Positions 60,985 to 64,000 of a DNA stretch of 64,000 nt are shown here, in pieces. The position numbers and the translations under genes were made by a program. The notes under the pieces are model-generated. The model searched no databases and had not been told where the DNA came from. It was given only the letters and a program-made list of their open reading frames with translations. The DNA lies in NCBI GenBank assembly GCA_902802305.1, contig CADCLG010000001.1:62001-126000 (forward strand). The letters are read 5' to 3'. How positions within the stretch are numbered: position 1 is the stretch's first letter; each line of letters begins with the position of its first letter. The stretch is from an uncultured Spirochaetaceae bacterium (GTDB lineage Bacteria; Spirochaetota; Spirochaetia; Treponematales; Treponemataceae).

Positions 60985-61887
60985 ATGGTTGAAAAAAGAT
61001 CTGCGGGAGATTACTTCTTCCTTATGTTCAATTATGCATTTTTTATATTATTTACATTTATCTGTGTTTTTCCTTTTTACTATTTGTTTATAAATACAAT
61101 TTCAGATAACGGACTTGTTGCAAAAGGATTGATAAACTTTTATCCAAAGGGAATAAACTTTAAAAACTATTTTGCACTTAGAAATGTAAACGGCTTAGGT
61201 ACAGCATTTCTTGTAACTCTTGCCAGAACTCTGATAGGAACAGCCCTTTCTACAGCTGTTTCCGGCTTCTGCGGTTTTCTGGTAACAAAGCAGGAAATGT
61301 GGCACAGAAAATTATGTTACCGCTTTATGATTGTAACAATGTATTTTAATGCCGGTCTTATTCCATGGTTTACGACAATGCAGATGCTGGGACTTACCAA
61401 TAATTTTATGGGCTATATAATTCCAGGGCTTGTAAGTGTCTACAATATTATCATGGTAAAAACTTATATTGAATCAATTCCAGCCGAATTACAGGAAAGT
61501 GCAGCCATAGACGGAGCTTCATACTGGACAATTTTTATAAAAATAATCTGGCCATTAAGTAAACCAATTCTGGCAACAATTGCAATCTGGGCAGCTGTAG
61601 GTCACTGGAACTCTTTTCAGGATTCTTTGATTTTAATGTCAGGAGCTCCTCATTTGAAAACCTTGCAGGAAAGACTTTACATTTATCTTACTCAGTCTTC
61701 AAATCTGGCCGCTTCAATGAGTACAGCGACAACAGGTTTGTCTGATGCTCAGAGACAGGAATTGCTGAATACAAAAACAATTCAATATACAGTAGCGATG
61801 GTAACCGCCATCCCAATCCTATGCGTCTACCCCTTCATGCAAAAATACTTTGTCAAAGGTTTGATGCTTGGTGCTGTAAAAGGTTAA
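60985..61887 (+). CDS. Sugar ABC transporter permease, second subunit (YtcP/MalG-like)
   Basis: 300 residues with six membrane helices. The family start (YFFLMFNYAFFILFTFICVFPFYYLF), GLINFYPKGINFKNY, and the EAA loop ESAAIDGASYWTIFIKIIWPLSKP are present, as is the C-terminal YPFMQKYFVKGLMLGAVKG typical of YtcP/LplC. It forms the channel with the large permease upstream; such importers take up oligosaccharides from plant polysaccharides or mucins. AAGGAG precedes the ATG. Confidence 0.92.
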   Translation: MVEKRSAGDYFFLMFNYAFFILFTFICVFPFYYLFINTISDNGLVAKGLINFYPKGINFKNYFALRNVNGLGTAFLVTLARTLIGTALSTAVSGFCGFLVTKQEMWHRKLCYRFMIVTMYFNAGLIPWFTTMQMLGLTNNFMGYIIPGLVSVYNIIMVKTYIESIPAELQESAAIDGASYWTIFIKIIWPLSKPILATIAIWAAVGHWNSFQDSLILMSGAPHLKTLQERLYIYLTQSSNLAASMSTATTGLSDAQRQELLNTKTIQYTVAMVTAIPILCVYPFMQKYFVKGLMLGAVKG

Positions 61888-61894
61888 TAATAGC

Positions 61895-62063
61895 AGACGC
61901 GTTAAAAAAAACGCGAATACTTGGAGCGTTTTTTAGCGTCTACCATATTGAGCAAACTCGTTAAAAAAAAATGCGAATACTTGGAGCATTTTTTTAGAGT
62001 TTACTATATGGTACAGACACGTTAAAAAAAATTGCGAAAACTTGGAGCAATTTTTTAGCGTCT
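61895..62063 (+). repeat. Three tandem covarying hairpins before the binding-protein gene
   Basis: Three units (61895-61941, 61954-62002, 62015-62063) about 60 bases apart each fold into a long hairpin around a conserved loop GAATACTTGGA (GAAAACTTGGA in the third). Stem bases next to the loop change together: AACGC/GCGTT, AATGC/GCATT, ATTGC/GCAAT. The outer arms also match in units 1 and 2: AGACGC/GCGTCT and AAACTC/GAGTTT. Each arm contains an A- or T-run. They lie in the 227-base gap between permease and binding-protein genes and probably act in mRNA stability or attenuation. Confidence 0.85.
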
Positions 62064-62114
62064 ACCATGCGACTTAATTTAGTAAAAAAAAATCGTTTCG
62101 TTAGGAGGAAAAAA

Positions 62115-63815
62115 ATGAAACACAAAAAGATTCTGTCAGCGGTAACCGCCCTGACAATGTTTGCGGCTTCTGTTTTTGCAGCCCCTGCAACAGAAGGTAA
62201 TATCAAAAAGATTCGTCCAAAAAAGACAGTTACCTTGGATGTTTATACACAGCTTGCCAACTATTCCGGTATGCAGACAGGTTGGTTTGCCGATGTAATG
62301 CTCGAAAAGTTCAACGTAAAGATTAACATCATTCCAGAAACTGGTGGTGCTTATCAGACACGAATGGAAGCAGGAAATCTTGGAGACATCGTAGTTTGGG
62401 GCGATAACACAGATAAATATGGCCAGGCTTGTAAAAAAGGTCTTTTGCTCGATTGGGAAGCAGACGGACTCTTAAAAACATGGGGACCATACATCAATGC
62501 AAATATGAAAATGGCTCTTCAGAAGAACAAGTTTATGGATTCACCAGATAAAAAGCTTCATGGTTATGGACATGGAGTTTCAACCTCTGCAAAAGATATT
62601 CAGTCTTTCTTCTATACATGGGATTTGCGCTATGATTTGTATGAAAAAATCGGTAAACCACGTGTAAAAGATTTGTATGATTTGATTGATGTTCTTGCAA
62701 AAATGAAGGAAGTTTGTCCTACAGATGACAATGGAAATACAACTTATGGTGTTTCTTTGTTCAATGATTGGGATGGAAATATGGTAATGTATGTAAAATC
62801 ACTTGCAACAGCATATTTCGGATATGATGAGTTTGATTTTGGTCTTTATGATCCTGATTCTGGAACTTTCTATGATTGTCTTGATCCAAACGGACCTTAT
62901 ATGTATACATTAAAGTTTATCAATAAACTCAATCAGAAAGGATTAGTTGACCCTGACTCAATGACACAGAAATACAGTGGTATGTCAGAAGATTATCAGA
63001 ACGGAACTGCATTCTGGAACATCTTTAACTGGATGGGTTCTGGAACCTACAACTCTGAAAATCATATTAACGAAGGCAAGGCAATGTATCCGGTTTGTCC
63101 TGAAGACGCTCATCCAATTGTGTACGGTCAGAGTGTTTATGGTGGAAACAGACTTTGGACAATTGGTTCAAAAACAGCTTATCCTGAGCTTTGTATGGCA
63201 ATCATCAACTGGTTCTCAACTCCAGAAGGATATATGACAACACTTTACGGTCCACGCAAAGTTACCTGGGATGTAAAAAATGGAAAGACATATTTTACAG
63301 AACTTGGAAAATTGACTTCTGCTGATTCAAAGACAAACATGCCTGCTCCTTACAAAGGAACTTTCGGAGACGGTGCTTTCCAGATTAACAATATTACCTG
63401 GTGCAGCGACGCATACAATCCGCTTACAACAAACGAAACTTACAATAAATCTTCATGGGAATCAGAACAACTTCCTGCTCAGTCTACAATTGAACAGAAG
63501 TGGCGAGATTGGGCTGGTGCAGCAACTCCTGATAAATACCTGCAGAAAACTCAGTATCGTGTAAGTCCAGGTTCTTTGTATACTGGTGCCGGCGTTCCAG
63601 ATGATTTGTCAATGAAATGGAATCAGGTTGCTGAATGTATCCGCAATGAAACATGGAAGGCAATCTATGCTAAAAATGACGCAGAGTTCCAGTCAATTGT
63701 TGACGGCATGATTAAAGATGCAAAATCTTATGGTTATGAAGAATGTTGCGAACACACACGCAAACAGGCTGCAAAACGTTTTGCTGCAGAAAAACAGGCA
63801 AAAGGCATCAAATAA
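62115..63815 (+). CDS. Sugar ABC transporter substrate-binding protein (LplA-like)
   Basis: 566 residues from ATG 62115, which follows TTAGGAGG; sixteen extra codons upstream are open but lack a ribosome site. The signal peptide is MKHKKILSAVTALTMFAASVFA, with no lipobox Cys, so the protein is probably free or held by its uncleaved signal. The family-1 solute-binding fold shows FNVKINIIPETGGAYQTRMEAGNLGDIV and FFYTWDLRYDLYEKIGKPRVKDLYDLIDVL (each in parts). The length matches LplA/YtcQ proteins for large oligosaccharides. No ATPase gene is in the operon, as usual for this group, which shares MsmK-type ATPases. Confidence 0.9.
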   Translation: MKHKKILSAVTALTMFAASVFAAPATEGNIKKIRPKKTVTLDVYTQLANYSGMQTGWFADVMLEKFNVKINIIPETGGAYQTRMEAGNLGDIVVWGDNTDKYGQACKKGLLLDWEADGLLKTWGPYINANMKMALQKNKFMDSPDKKLHGYGHGVSTSAKDIQSFFYTWDLRYDLYEKIGKPRVKDLYDLIDVLAKMKEVCPTDDNGNTTYGVSLFNDWDGNMVMYVKSLATAYFGYDEFDFGLYDPDSGTFYDCLDPNGPYMYTLKFINKLNQKGLVDPDSMTQKYSGMSEDYQNGTAFWNIFNWMGSGTYNSENHINEGKAMYPVCPEDAHPIVYGQSVYGGNRLWTIGSKTAYPELCMAIINWFSTPEGYMTTLYGPRKVTWDVKNGKTYFTELGKLTSADSKTNMPAPYKGTFGDGAFQINNITWCSDAYNPLTTNETYNKSSWESEQLPAQSTIEQKWRDWAGAATPDKYLQKTQYRVSPGSLYTGAGVPDDLSMKWNQVAECIRNETWKAIYAKNDAEFQSIVDGMIKDAKSYGYEECCEHTRKQAAKRFAAEKQAKGIK

Positions 63816-63842
63816 TTTATAATTAACAATTTATAATTGATT

Positions 63843-63880
63843 TTTGGCTGAATGCTTTTTTTAGTGTTCAGCCATTTTTT
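63843..63880 (+). terminator. Terminator after the binding-protein gene
   Basis: An 8-bp stem TGGCTGAA (63845-63852) with TTCAGCCA (63867-63874), 14-base loop and six T's. Confidence 0.88.
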
Positions 63881-63919
63881 ATACTTGTTTCAAAATAGGA
63901 TTTTTTTTATCATATCGTT

Positions 63920-64000
63920 ATGGGAATTTTTAATATGGATAGTGGCTTTGCTCGCTTTATGAACAAGGCTGTTGATGTTTTTATCTTAAATATTTTGTGG
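63920..64000 (+). CDS. YesL-like (DUF624) membrane protein, N-terminal part
   Basis: The first 27 codons (MGIFNMDSGFARFMNKAVDV, FILNILW) match the start of DUF624/YesL proteins, small membrane proteins that usually accompany LplB/YtcP-type sugar importers. The gene runs off the window. No strong ribosome binding site is seen before the ATG. Confidence 0.7.
   Translation, partial: MGIFNMDSGFARFMNKAVDVFILNILW

Noticed and set aside
61895..62063. Evenly spaced repeats that could suggest a small CRISPR array
   Set aside because: The repeats are hairpins with co-varying stems and the parts between them are short and related; no cas genes are present.

Overview
The window is a 64 kb stretch of AT-rich bacterial chromosome that reads like a Treponema-type spirochaete. 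The reasons are the content and order of the core genes: secY-rpmJ-rpsM-rpsK-rpoA-rplQ without rpsD, long proteins with two cyclic-nucleotide-binding domains, and a cNMP protein-murB-cysS-ECF sigma order that I recall from Treponema pallidum. An archaeal-like UMP kinase, a PilZ protein and genes for plant-polysaccharide use fit a gut or rumen treponeme. The genus is an inference; no 16S rRNA lies in the window.

Layout. 1-3.5 kb: end of the ribosomal/secretion/RNA polymerase operon. 3.6-9 kb: PilZ, TPR, exported proteins, a cNMP-binding protein and murB. 9.1-15.8 kb: a seven-gene operon with a strong promoter and a palindromic operator, encoding a UroD/MtaA-like zinc methyltransferase-fold protein, a cystine-type ABC importer, a cystathionine synthase/lyase and a C-S lyase. 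This looks like a cyst(e)ine-to-homocysteine unit. 15.9-25.4 kb: cysS, an ECF sigma/anti-sigma pair with a catalytically altered transglutaminase-like protein, UMP kinase, a GH73-like lipoprotein, radC, an HtrA protease and a secreted patatin.

25.5-36.8 kb is the most distinctive region: a 2087-residue RHS polymorphic-toxin protein followed by three further tip cassettes. These are an orphan 55-residue tip end, a 2.3 kb start-less RHS 3' cassette and a shortened RHS 3' cassette. Each tip is followed directly by a different small, AT-rich membrane-protein gene, probably its immunity protein.

36.9-46 kb: a MATE transporter, the PHP-uppP-nnr operon, a second cNMP protein, tRNA-Thr, cardiolipin synthase and a radical SAM protein. 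46-51.4 kb: GH43 and GH31 glycosidases and a solitary type III-like DNA methyltransferase. 51.4-58.5 kb: a GC-rich structured element, a ComM-like ATPase, a duplicated tRNA-Leu 3' end, RecQ, a DUF1015 protein and RpoN. 58.7-64 kb: an oligosaccharide ABC importer whose first permease carries a duplicated membrane domain, with three covarying hairpins just before the binding-protein gene, and the start of a YesL-like gene.

A theme running through the window is that several genes have a -10 box only 6-7 nt before the start codon and no ribosome binding site, so leaderless mRNAs seem common in this organism.
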